Assembly (NCBI GenBank): GCA_023664455.1
Contig: JAMPFM010000009.1
Location: 1 to 63,835, forward strand
Reading direction: 5' to 3'
DNA from: Blautia sp.
GTDB lineage: Bacteria > Bacillota > Clostridia > Lachnospirales > Lachnospiraceae
DNA length: 63,835 nt
The notes beneath the pieces are model-generated. The model ran no database searches and was not told the DNA's origin. It saw nothing but the letters and a program-made list of their open reading frames with translations. Positions within the stretch are counted from its first letter, which is position 1, and each line of letters begins with the position of its first letter. Positions 27,749-36,368 of the stretch are shown here, piece by piece. Both the position numbers and the translations under genes were made by a program.

Positions 27749-27943
27749 GTTGTTTCCCCTCGTTTTCTTGTCCTTTTGCTTTCCGTTTGTTTTCTTGTTA
27801 CGTTGTTTTCACTTCTTCTTATTTTTGTTTTGCCGGCTTTCCTTTTCGCCGCTTCTTGTATTCTGCCTTTTCAATCTTTCCTTATCCTTCTTCCTATTCT
27901 ACATCAAACCGCCCGAATTAAAAAGGCGTTTTGCCAATTTCTT

Positions 27944-29110
27944 TTATTTCCCCATCACATAAAAAATCCGCTCCTGTCTTTCACCGGTCAGACAGTCTGT
28001 CAGACTGACGGACAGCTCCTGTATGTTTTCTTTTGCAAAAAGTTCCTCATCCAGCTCTAAAATCAGATTCCCCTCCGGCGTATATACACTGTCATAACGG
28101 ATAATCATTTTCTGCCCCTGGGTATTGTATACAATGACTGGAAGCGGCGCTTCCATATGATAAATATGTACAGGCTGCCTTCCAAAAACCATGCCGCCAA
28201 GCAAAAGGACAATCGCCAGAAGCCCCACCGTCTTTTTATCCGTCAGCCAGATTTTCTTTTCCAGCTTTTTTAGGACATAACGGTTTTTCCTGCCAAATCC
28301 CCCGATAGAATGCCGCCTTCCTAAGTATGTCCGCCGCGCTAAATCCGCTTTTACTTCCTCCATAGACTGATAGCGCTTCGAGGGCTCTACTTGTGTACAT
28401 CTCTTGACAATCCATTCAATGCCCGCCGTCAACGCCGGATTCATAGTACGGACAGGCCGGATTCCATAAGGCGGCAGGGAAGGATCAAATCCCGTCAGCA
28501 TATGATAAAGTGTCGCCCCAAAAGTATAAATATCGCTTCTTTCATCCGCTTTTGCCATCGTATTTTCCGCGTCCCCAAGCTGTTCTGGCGCCGCATACCC
28601 GACAGTGCCTGCCATATCCGCCATACGCTTTTCGCTGTAGCGGAAGAAAAAAGCCGTTCCTAAATCCACTACGCGCAGCTTTCCGTCCGGGCATACCATC
28701 ATATTCCGGGGTTTTAAATCCCGGTAAATCACCGGCGGCTTATGAGAATGCAGATAAGAAAACAAATCTATAAGCTGCAATGCCCACTCGCACGCCTGCT
28801 CTTCGGCTATCGCACCTTCCTTTTCTATCAACTGATATAGATTCATACCCTGTATATACTCCATGACCAGATAGGGCGCCTCTTCAACGAAAAAGTCGTA
28901 AACCGCTGGCAGCATCGGGTGTTTCAGTGTCTTTAACATTTCCATTTCCCGGCGCAGCATATCACAGTCCGCGGGATTTTCCGGGAGTTTCTGGGATTTG
29001 ACGGCAACCAGACGCTCTAAATGCCTATCCCACGCCAGATATACAATCCCGCCGCTCCCTTCCCCTATCCGCCTTTGTAATTCGTATTTTCCCGCCAACA
29101 CCTTTTCCAT
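27944..29110 (-). CDS. Hanks-type serine/threonine protein kinase, membrane-anchored
   Basis: 388 residues. Kinase signatures in order: glycine loop GEGSGGIVY, VAVK (Lys38), catalytic loop IYRDLKPRN, a DLG in place of DFG (VVDLGTAFF), and APEQL. One membrane segment near residues 295-313 (VGLLAIVLLLGGMVFG) is followed by a small C-terminal domain of about 70 residues, with no PASTA repeats, so it is not the usual PrkC. Its gene follows the PP2C gene after 68 bp and they probably form a kinase/phosphatase pair. The signal sensed is unknown. Confidence 0.9.
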   Translation of the reverse strand: MEKVLAGKYELQRRIGEGSGGIVYLAWDRHLERLVAVKSQKLPENPADCDMLRREMEMLKTLKHPMLPAVYDFFVEEAPYLVMEYIQGMNLYQLIEKEGAIAEEQACEWALQLIDLFSYLHSHKPPVIYRDLKPRNMMVCPDGKLRVVDLGTAFFFRYSEKRMADMAGTVGYAAPEQLGDAENTMAKADERSDIYTFGATLYHMLTGFDPSLPPYGIRPVRTMNPALTAGIEWIVKRCTQVEPSKRYQSMEEVKADLARRTYLGRRHSIGGFGRKNRYVLKKLEKKIWLTDKKTVGLLAIVLLLGGMVFGRQPVHIYHMEAPLPVIVYNTQGQKMIIRYDSVYTPEGNLILELDEELFAKENIQELSVSLTDCLTGERQERIFYVMGK

Positions 29111-29178
29111 CCTAATCCCCTTTACCTTATCCTATCACAATTCCGACTTACGCTGCTTGCGCTTTCCTACCCATCCGC

Positions 29179-29901
29179 CTATTCTGTCCAGACATAAATT
29201 GCCGATAAATTATCCTTTTCGCCGCGCCGCATGGCGGCCTTTCCAAGCTCTCTTAGCCGCTTCTCGCTCTTTTCTTCAGACATCTCTACCGGAGCAAGCG
29301 TTTCTTCCAGCTCTTTTTCTTCCAGCGTATGCCAGAAACCATCACTGCAAAGCAGGAAAGCTTCGCCCCTTTCTAAAACGCCCATCTGAAAATCCGGCTT
29401 AAAAAATCCAAAGCTCCCAACACATTTCGTCAGCCTGTTTCGTCCTTGTACATGGTCGTTTGTCAGAAGCCGGAACCGCCGCCGTTTCCCTTTCCCGGTA
29501 AAACGATAAATCCGGCTGTCCCCAAGATGCCAGAACATGTAATTCTTTTCCCACAATAGCAGCGTGGACATAGTTGTCCCCATTGCGACGTTTTTCTTTT
29601 TAGCATAGATATCCATCCGGTTCTGCACCTGAAAAACTTTTCGTTCCAGGGAACGCCTGATGACCCATAGCGGTTTTTTCTTTCCCACCGCATCTAAGAA
29701 TCCGCCGTAAAACCATGTCACAAGCTCCTCGATAAGATATCCGCTTGCGTATTCCCCAAGCTCCAGTCCGCCCATTCCGTCGCAGACCACCGCCAGAAAT
29801 ACCCTGCCTCTGGACGTCAGCGCCTGTAATGCTACAAGCGAGTCCTGGTTTGTATCGCGCACCGCGCCTTTGTTCCAATAAACTCCTGTATGATAATTCA
29901 A
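29179..29901 (-). CDS. PP2C-family protein serine/threonine phosphatase
   Basis: 240 residues with metal-binding aspartates in VVCDGMGG, plus HLGDSRIYR, LLCSDGFWHTL and the C-terminal DNLSAIYV. The likely start is TTG 29901 with GGAGG 8 nt upstream; no ATG is suitably placed. It precedes the Hanks-type kinase gene in the same direction and would reverse its phosphorylations. The 380-bp gap upstream (29902-30284) holds only palindromic element copy 3 and AT-rich sequence. Confidence 0.9.
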   Translation of the reverse strand: MNYHTGVYWNKGAVRDTNQDSLVALQALTSRGRVFLAVVCDGMGGLELGEYASGYLIEELVTWFYGGFLDAVGKKKPLWVIRRSLERKVFQVQNRMDIYAKKKNVAMGTTMSTLLLWEKNYMFWHLGDSRIYRFTGKGKRRRFRLLTNDHVQGRNRLTKCVGSFGFFKPDFQMGVLERGEAFLLCSDGFWHTLEEKELEETLAPVEMSEEKSEKRLRELGKAAMRRGEKDNLSAIYVWTE

Positions 29902-29957
29902 AAAAGCTGCCTCCGTTTGTTATGTGATTTGTTGGAAATGATTTTCGAGGTTGAGAC

Positions 29958-30015
29958 GGCAGGACAGACAAAAATCCCACGAAGGCACACTTGCGCTCCG
30001 TGTGTCTGCCCTGCC
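29958..30015. repeat. Palindromic element, copy 3 (internally deleted)
   Basis: A 58-bp relic in the opposite orientation to copies 1 and 2. Read on the minus strand it keeps the outer arm (GGCAGGGCAGACA), CACGGAGCG, and the whole other arm ending CCTTCGTGGGATTTTTG..CTGCC, but lacks the middle and most of one arm. It lies upstream of the PP2C gene. Confidence 0.8.
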
Positions 30016-30284
30016 GATTCTAAAATATAGAAATAATAAAAATTGATTTTGTTTCAGTAAGAACCACCTATCGAATTTTAGGATAAACTGATTTTCAGAA
30101 TCATTTGACTTTCTACTCTTCTATCGTCATCTGATCTCAATTATAATCCTAATAAGAAAAGATGACAAGAAGACAAATTATACAAAACTAGAGGGGGGTA
30201 TTTGGACATTTTAGAAAAAATCGGGGCTGAAAGACGCTTTTCAAAATGTCGTCTAGCAGTCTGCGAACGCATGATGATATTTCC

Positions 30285-30578
30285 TTAAAACACATCTTCA
30301 AGCGCCACCCAATGCTCATCAGCCATACTCTTTGCAAACTCTGTGTTATTAATATAAAGCCGATTATCCTTATCTCGGACGAATCCCCAATGAATGCTTT
30401 TCGCTTCGGCATATTCCTTAAACGCATCAAATTTATTCTCTATCTGTTGGTCAATGTTCTTATCTTTCCCTTTTGCTTCACCGCCTTTTCCGGTGTTCAT
30501 AACAGCATATGCAAAAAGAGCCGCTTTACATACATTTAACCCGCAGCTCTTTAATAACATATAAACTATATATTCCAT
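30285..30578 (-). CDS. Hypothetical protein, possibly a gene remnant
   Basis: 97 residues starting MEYIVYMLLKSCGLNVCKAA. The second half (FDAFKEYAEAKSIHWGFVRDKDNRLYIN) looks protein-like, but I do not recognise a family. No convincing ribosome binding site precedes the ATG, and another coding-looking frame runs into its start (30536-30713), so it may be the downstream part of a frameshifted gene. It sits alone in an AT-rich gap between the PP2C gene and rseP. Confidence 0.4.
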   Translation of the reverse strand: MEYIVYMLLKSCGLNVCKAALFAYAVMNTGKGGEAKGKDKNIDQQIENKFDAFKEYAEAKSIHWGFVRDKDNRLYINNTEFAKSMADEHWVALEDVF

Positions 30579-30713
30579 TTATCCGCACTGTTTGATATCC
30601 GATACACTGTTCTTTCCGAAGCAGTCCCAGGATTCTTTCTGCCTCTTTCTTTGTGTCTGCAATATCAGCACATTGTCTTCCTTTTAGAAAATTATAAAAA
30701 TATCGTGCACCTT
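30536..30713 (-). pseudogene. Possible truncated or frameshifted coding remnant
   Basis: A minus-strand frame without a start codon reads YFYNFLKGRQCADIADTKKE and continues through ERILGLLRKEQ and VRINGIYSLYVIKEL to a stop at 30536. It overlaps the start of the 97-residue frame in a different phase. The composition is protein-like, but there is no ATG and a stop codon lies immediately upstream. I read it as a decayed gene fragment; the rest of 30579-30860 contains nothing else I can support. Confidence 0.3.
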
Positions 30714-30860
30714 ATTTTCCTACTTTTCAAGTCCTATTTTTCAGACAGTTCCAGTGGAACGATTGTAAGTGTTTTCCCCATAGATGCTGATTTCAAACTT
30801 CCTTTGCTCTATTATTAGAGAATTTCTCAAAACAGCGTTATTTTGCAACCATGCCTTTCC

Positions 30861-31916
30861 CTAATGTATCAACTTCATAATATCATTATACATCACAAAG
30901 ACCATCAGAATCATAAAAACCACCAGCCCGGCGAAATGGACGATGCCTTCTTTTTCCGGGGATATCGGCTTGCCGCGCAAAACCTCTAGGAATAAGAACA
31001 CCAGCCTGCCGCCGTCTAACGCTGGCAGGGGCAGTAAATTTAAGATGCCCAGGTTGACAGATAAAAGCACCACAATATTCATCATCGTAAAAATAACAGA
31101 TGATATTCCATAGGGTTTTACTTCCTCATAAGCGTCCCCTACAAACTGTGCGATGCCAATTGGACCGGAAACGTCCTCTTTTTTCGCCTGTCCCCGCAGC
31201 ATAATCAGCAGACTCTTATAAGTGGCTTTGACCCAGTAACGAACCTCGTAAACACCATATTGGAAGACTTGCGCCGGATTGCACTGAATCAGTTCCCCTG
31301 CGCCAGACAAACCGATATAGTATCTGCCGTCTGTTTCACTATAGCGGGGGGTCAGCGTCACGTCCAAAACCTCGTCTCCTCTTTTTAACTGAAGCGTCAT
31401 GGACTCCCCTTGATTGAGGGCGGATATCAGGCTCACTTCCCGGTATAAGCGGATTCTCTCGTTATTCATCCTAAGAATCTCATCCCCGGCCAGGATACCT
31501 GCTTCCTCCGCTGCGGAATCCGCCGTTATTTTCTGTATCACAGGTCTGTCCGCGCCGTTAAAAGCGACAAGAATCAGAGAAAAGACAAAGGCAAGCAGAA
31601 AATTGAAAAAAGGTCCTGCAAAAATGGTGCCAATCCGCGCCCATACGCCTGCTGCGAGAAAAGTATGTTCATCAGTATCCCCATTTTCGGTCGCCATGCC
31701 ATCTTCCCCGTCAAACATACACGCACCGCCAATCGGCAGAATCTTCAAGGAATATTTCGTTTCCCCTTTCTGAAAGGAAAACAGCGTCGGTCCCATGCCT
31801 ACCGCAAATTCCAGTACGCGAATGCCGTTTCTTTTCCCGATTAAAAAATGCCCAAATTCATGGGATATAACCACGATTCCAAAAATAATAATAAATAAAA
31901 TAACTGTTGTAATCAA
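30861..31916 (-). CDS. rseP: RIP metalloprotease RseP (site-2 protease)
   Basis: 351 residues. The zinc motif HEFGHFL lies in the first membrane helix, a PDZ domain follows (IQKITADSAAEEAGILAGDEILRMN), and the C-terminal motif LNLLPLPALDGGRL carries the third metal ligand. It cleaves membrane-embedded anti-sigma factors and signal peptide remnants. The start is TTG 31916, which overlaps the dxr stop codon (TTGA) and is preceded by AGGTGAT; no ATG is nearby. The dxr-rseP pairing is common in Firmicutes. Confidence 0.96.
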   Translation of the reverse strand: MITTVILFIIIFGIVVISHEFGHFLIGKRNGIRVLEFAVGMGPTLFSFQKGETKYSLKILPIGGACMFDGEDGMATENGDTDEHTFLAAGVWARIGTIFAGPFFNFLLAFVFSLILVAFNGADRPVIQKITADSAAEEAGILAGDEILRMNNERIRLYREVSLISALNQGESMTLQLKRGDEVLDVTLTPRYSETDGRYYIGLSGAGELIQCNPAQVFQYGVYEVRYWVKATYKSLLIMLRGQAKKEDVSGPIGIAQFVGDAYEEVKPYGISSVIFTMMNIVVLLSVNLGILNLLPLPALDGGRLVFLFLEVLRGKPISPEKEGIVHFAGLVVFMILMVFVMYNDIMKLIH

Positions 31917-33058
31917 TTCATCACCTGCTCAATATATTCATAGGTTTCCGCTTCCGCCTGTAAAATCTCTTCCACGGATGGATTTTCTATTACTTTATGA
32001 TGCCCCATAGAACGTTCGATCAATTCCGGAATTTGTAGAAATCCGATTTTTTGCTCTATAAACAGGGCGACCGCTTTCTCGTTTGCCGCATTAAACACGG
32101 TAGGCAAACTTCCTCCCGTCCTCGCCGCTTCATAGGCAAGCTGCAATCCCCTGAATGTTTCCGTATCTGGACGTTCAAAGGTAAGCTGTCCCAACGCAAA
32201 GAAATCCACTCTTTTCCCTGCCATCTCTCGTCTGTCCGGGTAAAAGAGCGCATACTGAATCGGCAGTTTCATATCTGGCGTTCCAAGCTGTGCTATAATC
32301 GCACCGTCCACATATTCTACTGCAGAATGAATAATACTCTGAGGATGGACGACTACCTGGATTTTTTCAAGTGGAATATCGAATAACCATCTTGCTTCCA
32401 TGACTTCCAGTCCCTTATTAACCAAAGATGCCGAGTCTATCGTGACTTTTTTCCCCATAGACCAGTTAGGGTGCTTCAAAGCGTCTTCTATCGTCATTCC
32501 GGCAAGCTCTTCCTTCTTTTTCCCCCGGAAAGGTCCGCCAGATGCGGTTAAAATAATCTTTTCGATGCGTTCTTTCTTTTCCCCCTGCATGGATTGGAAA
32601 ATTGCGCTGTGCTCGCTGTCTACCGGCAGAATGGACACGCCGCACTGCTTCGCCAACGGCATAATGATATGCCCCGCAGTCACCAGCGTCTCTTTATTGG
32701 CAAGGGCAATGGTCTTTTTCTGCTGTATCGCCGCAATCGTCGGTTTGATGCCAATCATGCCCACGATTGCCGTTACGAGCACTTCCATATCCTCCATCGT
32801 GGATATTTCCAACAATCCCTCCATTCCGCTCACAATATGGACGCCCATATCCGCAACCCTGTCCGCCAAATCCGCCGCTGCCTTTTCGCTCCACATGGCG
32901 GCTTTCTTCGGGTGAAACTCCCGAATCTGGGCTTCCATCAAGTCCACGTTGCTTCCCGCTGCCAATGCCACTACCTGTAAATCCGCATGGTTCCTGACAA
33001 TTTCCAGGGTCTGTGTGCCGATTGACCCCGTGGAACCCAGTATTGCGATTTTTTTCAT
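31913..33058 (-). CDS. dxr: 1-deoxy-D-xylulose 5-phosphate reductoisomerase Dxr
   Basis: 381 residues from ATG 33058 (MKKIAILGSTGSIGTQTL, the NADPH-binding motif). Other family marks: ALANKETLVTAGHI, PVDSEHSAIFQ, LTASGGPF and PNWSMGKKVTIDSASLVNKGLE. It catalyses the committed step of the MEP isoprenoid pathway. The frame is open to 33103, but GAGGATTAGG sets the chosen ATG. Overlaps rseP by four bases. A hairpin-rich region separates it from cdsA. Confidence 0.98.
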   Translation of the reverse strand: MKKIAILGSTGSIGTQTLEIVRNHADLQVVALAAGSNVDLMEAQIREFHPKKAAMWSEKAAADLADRVADMGVHIVSGMEGLLEISTMEDMEVLVTAIVGMIGIKPTIAAIQQKKTIALANKETLVTAGHIIMPLAKQCGVSILPVDSEHSAIFQSMQGEKKERIEKIILTASGGPFRGKKKEELAGMTIEDALKHPNWSMGKKVTIDSASLVNKGLEVMEARWLFDIPLEKIQVVVHPQSIIHSAVEYVDGAIIAQLGTPDMKLPIQYALFYPDRREMAGKRVDFFALGQLTFERPDTETFRGLQLAYEAARTGGSLPTVFNAANEKAVALFIEQKIGFLQIPELIERSMGHHKVIENPSVEEILQAEAETYEYIEQVMN

Positions 33059-33072
33059 CCTAATCCTCATTT

Positions 33073-33195
33073 CTGAGCGACTTGTCGCGAAGAGGCGACG
33101 CAAATCTCAAATTTGCGTCTGCCATCATGGCTATTTGCTTTCGCTCAGAAACAAATAGCCGATTGAAAAATAAGCTATCAAGCTTATTTTTCAAT
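33073..33195 (-). promoter_or_regulatory. Hairpin-rich intergenic region upstream of dxr
   Basis: On the minus strand: a perfect 15-bp stem (33195-33181 with 33176-33162, ATTGAAAAATAAGCT), a 9-bp stem (33160-33152 with 33137-33129, GGCTATTTG), and a 9-bp stem (33119-33111 with 33105-33097, GACGCAAAT). The loop of the second hairpin contains CTGAGCGA (33148-33141), perfectly complementary to TCGCTCAG (33080-33073) just before the dxr ribosome binding site. GCGAC-TT-GTCGC (33077-33088) would compete with that pairing. Could be a leader RNA, attenuator or palindromic repeat cluster. Confidence 0.55.
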
Positions 33196-33229
33196 TTAAT
33201 CCCCCTTGTTCCTTCGTCTGCGACGCCAT

Positions 33230-34177
33230 CTAGGAAGCAATCAAAGACAATCCCAGGAAAATCAGCGGCGCCGCGACAATCACGCTGTCAAAACGATCCA
33301 TAATACCGCCGTGTCCGGGAATCAGCTTTCCATAGTCTTTAATCCCATAATCCCTTTTAATCGCGGACGCCACCAGATCTCCTATCATGGAAACCAGCGC
33401 GCCGGCTGCCCCCAGACACATTGCAGCGCCCCAATGCAGCTGATACTGCTGTGTTGAAAAAGGATTAATGACATAATAAGTATATAACCCAAATAAAAGC
33501 GCTGCGCCGACAACACCGCCCACCGCGCCTTCTACAGATTTCTTGGGACTTAATTTGGGCGTCATTTTATGCTTTCCAAATAAAACGCCCACACAATAGG
33601 CGCAAGTATCGCTCCCCCAGGAGCATAAGAAAATCAGCGCCGATAAATAGATGCCATGACTCCAGCCTTCCCGGATGATATATAAAAACGATAACAGTAC
33701 CGGCGCATAAATCAGCTCAAAAAACGCCGCCATGACCTGCCCCGCCTTATAATCCGGGAACCGGAAAACATAGATAAACATAAAAATAAGCAGCGACAGC
33801 ACTGTAAAAGCAGTCAATATCACATAAACAATCGTCCTGTCATATGCTTCCATCTGACGCATTCCGATAAATAGTCCGGCGTAATAAAGTAAAATCAGCA
33901 CAATCCCCGTCCATTCCAGCCCGTTCATGCCGGCAGAATATGCAGAGCTATCCTTTGCCGCACCTTTTTCAGTACGTGCCACAACATCCTTCATCGTGCT
34001 CTGCTTTTCATCCGCCTGCTGCGCTTTTCCACGTACACCGGTCGCCCGCGTCAATTCCAGATAAGCGACAACGGATATCAGGCATAATACAAGCGCCAGT
34101 ACCCATCCGCCTGCCCATATCGTCCCAAAGGCAATCGCCACCAATACTATTCCACTGAGTAATCTCGTCCGAAACAT
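33230..34177 (-). CDS. cdsA: Phosphatidate cytidylyltransferase CdsA
   Basis: 315 residues with several membrane helices and the C-terminal family signature (KRDYGIKDYGKLIPGHGGIMDRFDS). It makes CDP-diacylglycerol for phospholipid synthesis. A polar insertion of about 40 residues (KAQQADEKQSTMKDVVARTEKG) interrupts the N-terminal helices, which is longer than in compact homologues. It follows uppS after 32 bp, in the conserved uppS-cdsA order. Confidence 0.96.
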   Translation of the reverse strand: MFRTRLLSGIVLVAIAFGTIWAGGWVLALVLCLISVVAYLELTRATGVRGKAQQADEKQSTMKDVVARTEKGAAKDSSAYSAGMNGLEWTGIVLILLYYAGLFIGMRQMEAYDRTIVYVILTAFTVLSLLIFMFIYVFRFPDYKAGQVMAAFFELIYAPVLLSFLYIIREGWSHGIYLSALIFLCSWGSDTCAYCVGVLFGKHKMTPKLSPKKSVEGAVGGVVGAALLFGLYTYYVINPFSTQQYQLHWGAAMCLGAAGALVSMIGDLVASAIKRDYGIKDYGKLIPGHGGIMDRFDSVIVAAPLIFLGLSLIAS

Positions 34178-34209
34178 TTTCAGATACCATGCCTTTCTTA
34201 CACTTGTTC

Positions 34210-34926
34210 CTATCCTTTCACCATGCCATATTTTCTGTCCCTCTTATTATATGAGACAATGGCTTTTTCCAATTCCTCTTTTGAGAAATCGGGCCATGCC
34301 AGCCCGGTAAAATAAAATTCCGTATAAGCAAGCTGCCATAAAAGGAAATTGGAAATCCGCATCTCGTTACAGGTCCGGATCAATAAATCCGGCTCTGGTA
34401 AATCATGCGTATCTAAGGCGTCTGCAAAAACCTGCTCCGTAATATCCTCTTTTTTCATGGAGCCATCTTCTACTTTTGCCGCCAGTTTCCTTGCCGCGCG
34501 CACGATTTCGTCCCTGCCGCCATAGTTTAGGGCAATCTGGAAATGCAGACCGGTATTATTCTTCGTCGCCTCTTCCAGTTGGGCGATACGCTCGCGGATA
34601 TCCTCATCCAGCCCCGTTTTATCGCCGATAATTCGGACACACATGTTATTTTTTGCCGCCGTCTTTAAGCAGGTTTTCATATAATTGCGCAGAAGCTTCA
34701 TCAGGGCATCTACTTCTTCCTTCGGTCTGTTCCAGTTTTCCGTGGAAAAAGCATACACTGTCAGATATTGTATGCCCATCCTATAGGCTTCCTCGCAGAT
34801 AACCTCCACCGTCTTTGCGCCCTGCGTATGCCCGTAATTTCTCGGCATCCCTTTACTTTTGGCCCATCTGCCGTTTCCGTCCAGGATAATTGCCACATGA
34901 TTTGGTATGTTCATTCCCTCTTCCAT
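34210..34926 (-). CDS. uppS: Isoprenyl transferase (undecaprenyl diphosphate synthase)
   Basis: 238 residues. The active-site motif HVAIILDGNGRWAK with catalytic Asp is at the N-terminus, followed by YAFSTENWNRP and the C-terminal DLLIRTCNEMRISNFLLWQLAYTEFYF. This cis-prenyltransferase makes the lipid carrier for cell-wall synthesis. The family usually ends RISNFLLWQ after RTSGE; here it reads RTCNEM. Start ATG 34926 has GGAGG 7 nt upstream; ATG 34914 (MNIPNHVA) is less well placed. Confidence 0.96.
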   Translation of the reverse strand: MEEGMNIPNHVAIILDGNGRWAKSKGMPRNYGHTQGAKTVEVICEEAYRMGIQYLTVYAFSTENWNRPKEEVDALMKLLRNYMKTCLKTAAKNNMCVRIIGDKTGLDEDIRERIAQLEEATKNNTGLHFQIALNYGGRDEIVRAARKLAAKVEDGSMKKEDITEQVFADALDTHDLPEPDLLIRTCNEMRISNFLLWQLAYTEFYFTGLAWPDFSKEELEKAIVSYNKRDRKYGMVKG

Positions 34927-35027
34927 GCGTCCGCCTCCATTTTCCCGCTATCCTATACAATAGCGTAAAGGGGACAGCAGTACAACGACTCCCCGCAATC
35001 CCCTTACAATTCTTATGGACGATATCC

Positions 35028-35579
35028 TTATACCGTCATAATTTCCTTTGATTTCTCTTCTATGAGCTTATCCACATCTTTACTATATTTATCTGTCAGT
35101 TTCTGCAGCTTTTCCTCCAATTCCTTAATCTCATCCTCCGAGACTTCGGCTTTTGCAAGTTTCTTAAAGGCATCCATGCCGTCACGCCGCGCATTTCTGA
35201 TGGCAACCTTATTCTCTTCACCTTTTTTCTTGATATCCTTCACCAATTCCTTACGACGCTCTTCTGTCAGTTCTGGAAATACAAGACGGATGACAACGCC
35301 GTCGTTGCTTGGCGTAATGCCCACGTCGGACATCATGATTGCCTTCTCAATTTCTTTAATCAGGCTCTTCTCCCAGGGCGCAATCTGAATCATCCGGGGA
35401 TCTGGTACGGTAATATTTCCGACCTGTTGAATCGGTGTCGGCGTCCCATAATAATCCACCTTAATCCTGTCCAGTACATGCGGATTCGCGCGTCCTGCCC
35501 GAATCGTTCCCAAATCCGTCACGAGAAAATCATACGCCTTCTTCATCTTTTCATCATATGGTTTTAACCTATCATCCAT
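35028..35579 (-). CDS. frr: Ribosome recycling factor
   Basis: 183 residues, a standard RRF: DLGTIRAGRANPHVLDRIKVDYYGTPTPIQQVGNI in the N-terminal half and ELTEERRKELVKDIKKKGEE in the hinge and long helix. It splits post-termination ribosomes together with EF-G. It lies 54 bp downstream of pyrH, in the conserved rpsB-tsf-pyrH-frr-uppS-cdsA-dxr gene order, here interrupted between tsf and pyrH by several extra genes. Confidence 0.98.
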   Translation of the reverse strand: MDDRLKPYDEKMKKAYDFLVTDLGTIRAGRANPHVLDRIKVDYYGTPTPIQQVGNITVPDPRMIQIAPWEKSLIKEIEKAIMMSDVGITPSNDGVVIRLVFPELTEERRKELVKDIKKKGEENKVAIRNARRDGMDAFKKLAKAEVSEDEIKELEEKLQKLTDKYSKDVDKLIEEKSKEIMTV

Positions 35580-35633
35580 TTCAATCTAATACCTTCCTCT
35601 CCCAAAATAACCCCTCATTAACCCTGTCTGACT

Positions 35634-36338
35634 TTACTTGTCCGATACTGTCACTTTCGTCCCGTGAAACGGGCCTTTCAGCGCATTCACGATGCTGTCC
35701 TTTTCATTCAGCCCGAATACCCACATGGGCATTTTATTATCCCTTGCCAGAATAGACGCCGTCATATCCACTACCTGAAGGTTTTTCTCAATGACCTCGT
35801 CGATAGATACCTCGTCATACTTTTGCGCCTGGGTGTTGGTTCTTGGATCATCGTCATACACGCCGTCTACCGCCTTAGCAAGCAGAATCACGTCCGCATC
35901 TACTTCCACCGCACGCAGCACGACTCCCGTATCCGTTGAAAAATATGGGTGTCCTGTACCGCCGGCAAAGAAAACGACCATATTCTTATGAAAGTATTTA
36001 TCCGCCCTGTCTTTAGAAAACAGTTTAGTAAAAGAACCGCATTCAAAAGGGGTCAGTATACTGGTTCTCATACCGACAGAACGGAAAATCTCGGATACAT
36101 AAATGCAATTCATGATGGTTGCCAGCATACCGATCTGATCCGCTTTGGTCCTGTCAATATTTTCACTGGAACGCCCGCGCCAAAAATTACCGCCGCCGAT
36201 GACAACGCCCACCTGGATGCCGTCGTCTACAAGCTGCTTTACCTGCACGGCGACTCCCTTTACAGTTTCTTCGTCAAATCCCGTTTTCTTATCTCCTGCC
36301 AGGGCTTCGCCGCTTAATTTCAAAAGAACACGCTGCAT
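35634..36338 (-). CDS. pyrH: Uridylate kinase PyrH
   Basis: 234 residues from ATG 36338 (MQRVLLKLSGEALAGDKKTG), with GGAG 8 nt upstream; the ATG at 36353 would add MGEWK. Amino-acid-kinase fold motifs are VVIGGGNFWRG, FFAGGTGHPYFSTDT and DGVYDDDPR. It phosphorylates UMP to UDP and forms the first step of the frr-uppS-cdsA-dxr run. Confidence 0.98.
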   Translation of the reverse strand: MQRVLLKLSGEALAGDKKTGFDEETVKGVAVQVKQLVDDGIQVGVVIGGGNFWRGRSSENIDRTKADQIGMLATIMNCIYVSEIFRSVGMRTSILTPFECGSFTKLFSKDRADKYFHKNMVVFFAGGTGHPYFSTDTGVVLRAVEVDADVILLAKAVDGVYDDDPRTNTQAQKYDEVSIDEVIEKNLQVVDMTASILARDNKMPMWVFGLNEKDSIVNALKGPFHGTKVTVSDK

Positions 36339-36368
36339 CTTCCACTCTCCCATGATTATGCCGTTTTA

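Noticed and set aside
33162-33195. 15-bp hairpin after cdsA as a simple intrinsic terminator
   Set aside because: On the minus strand it is not followed by a T-run, and dxr and rseP lie downstream in the same run of genes.
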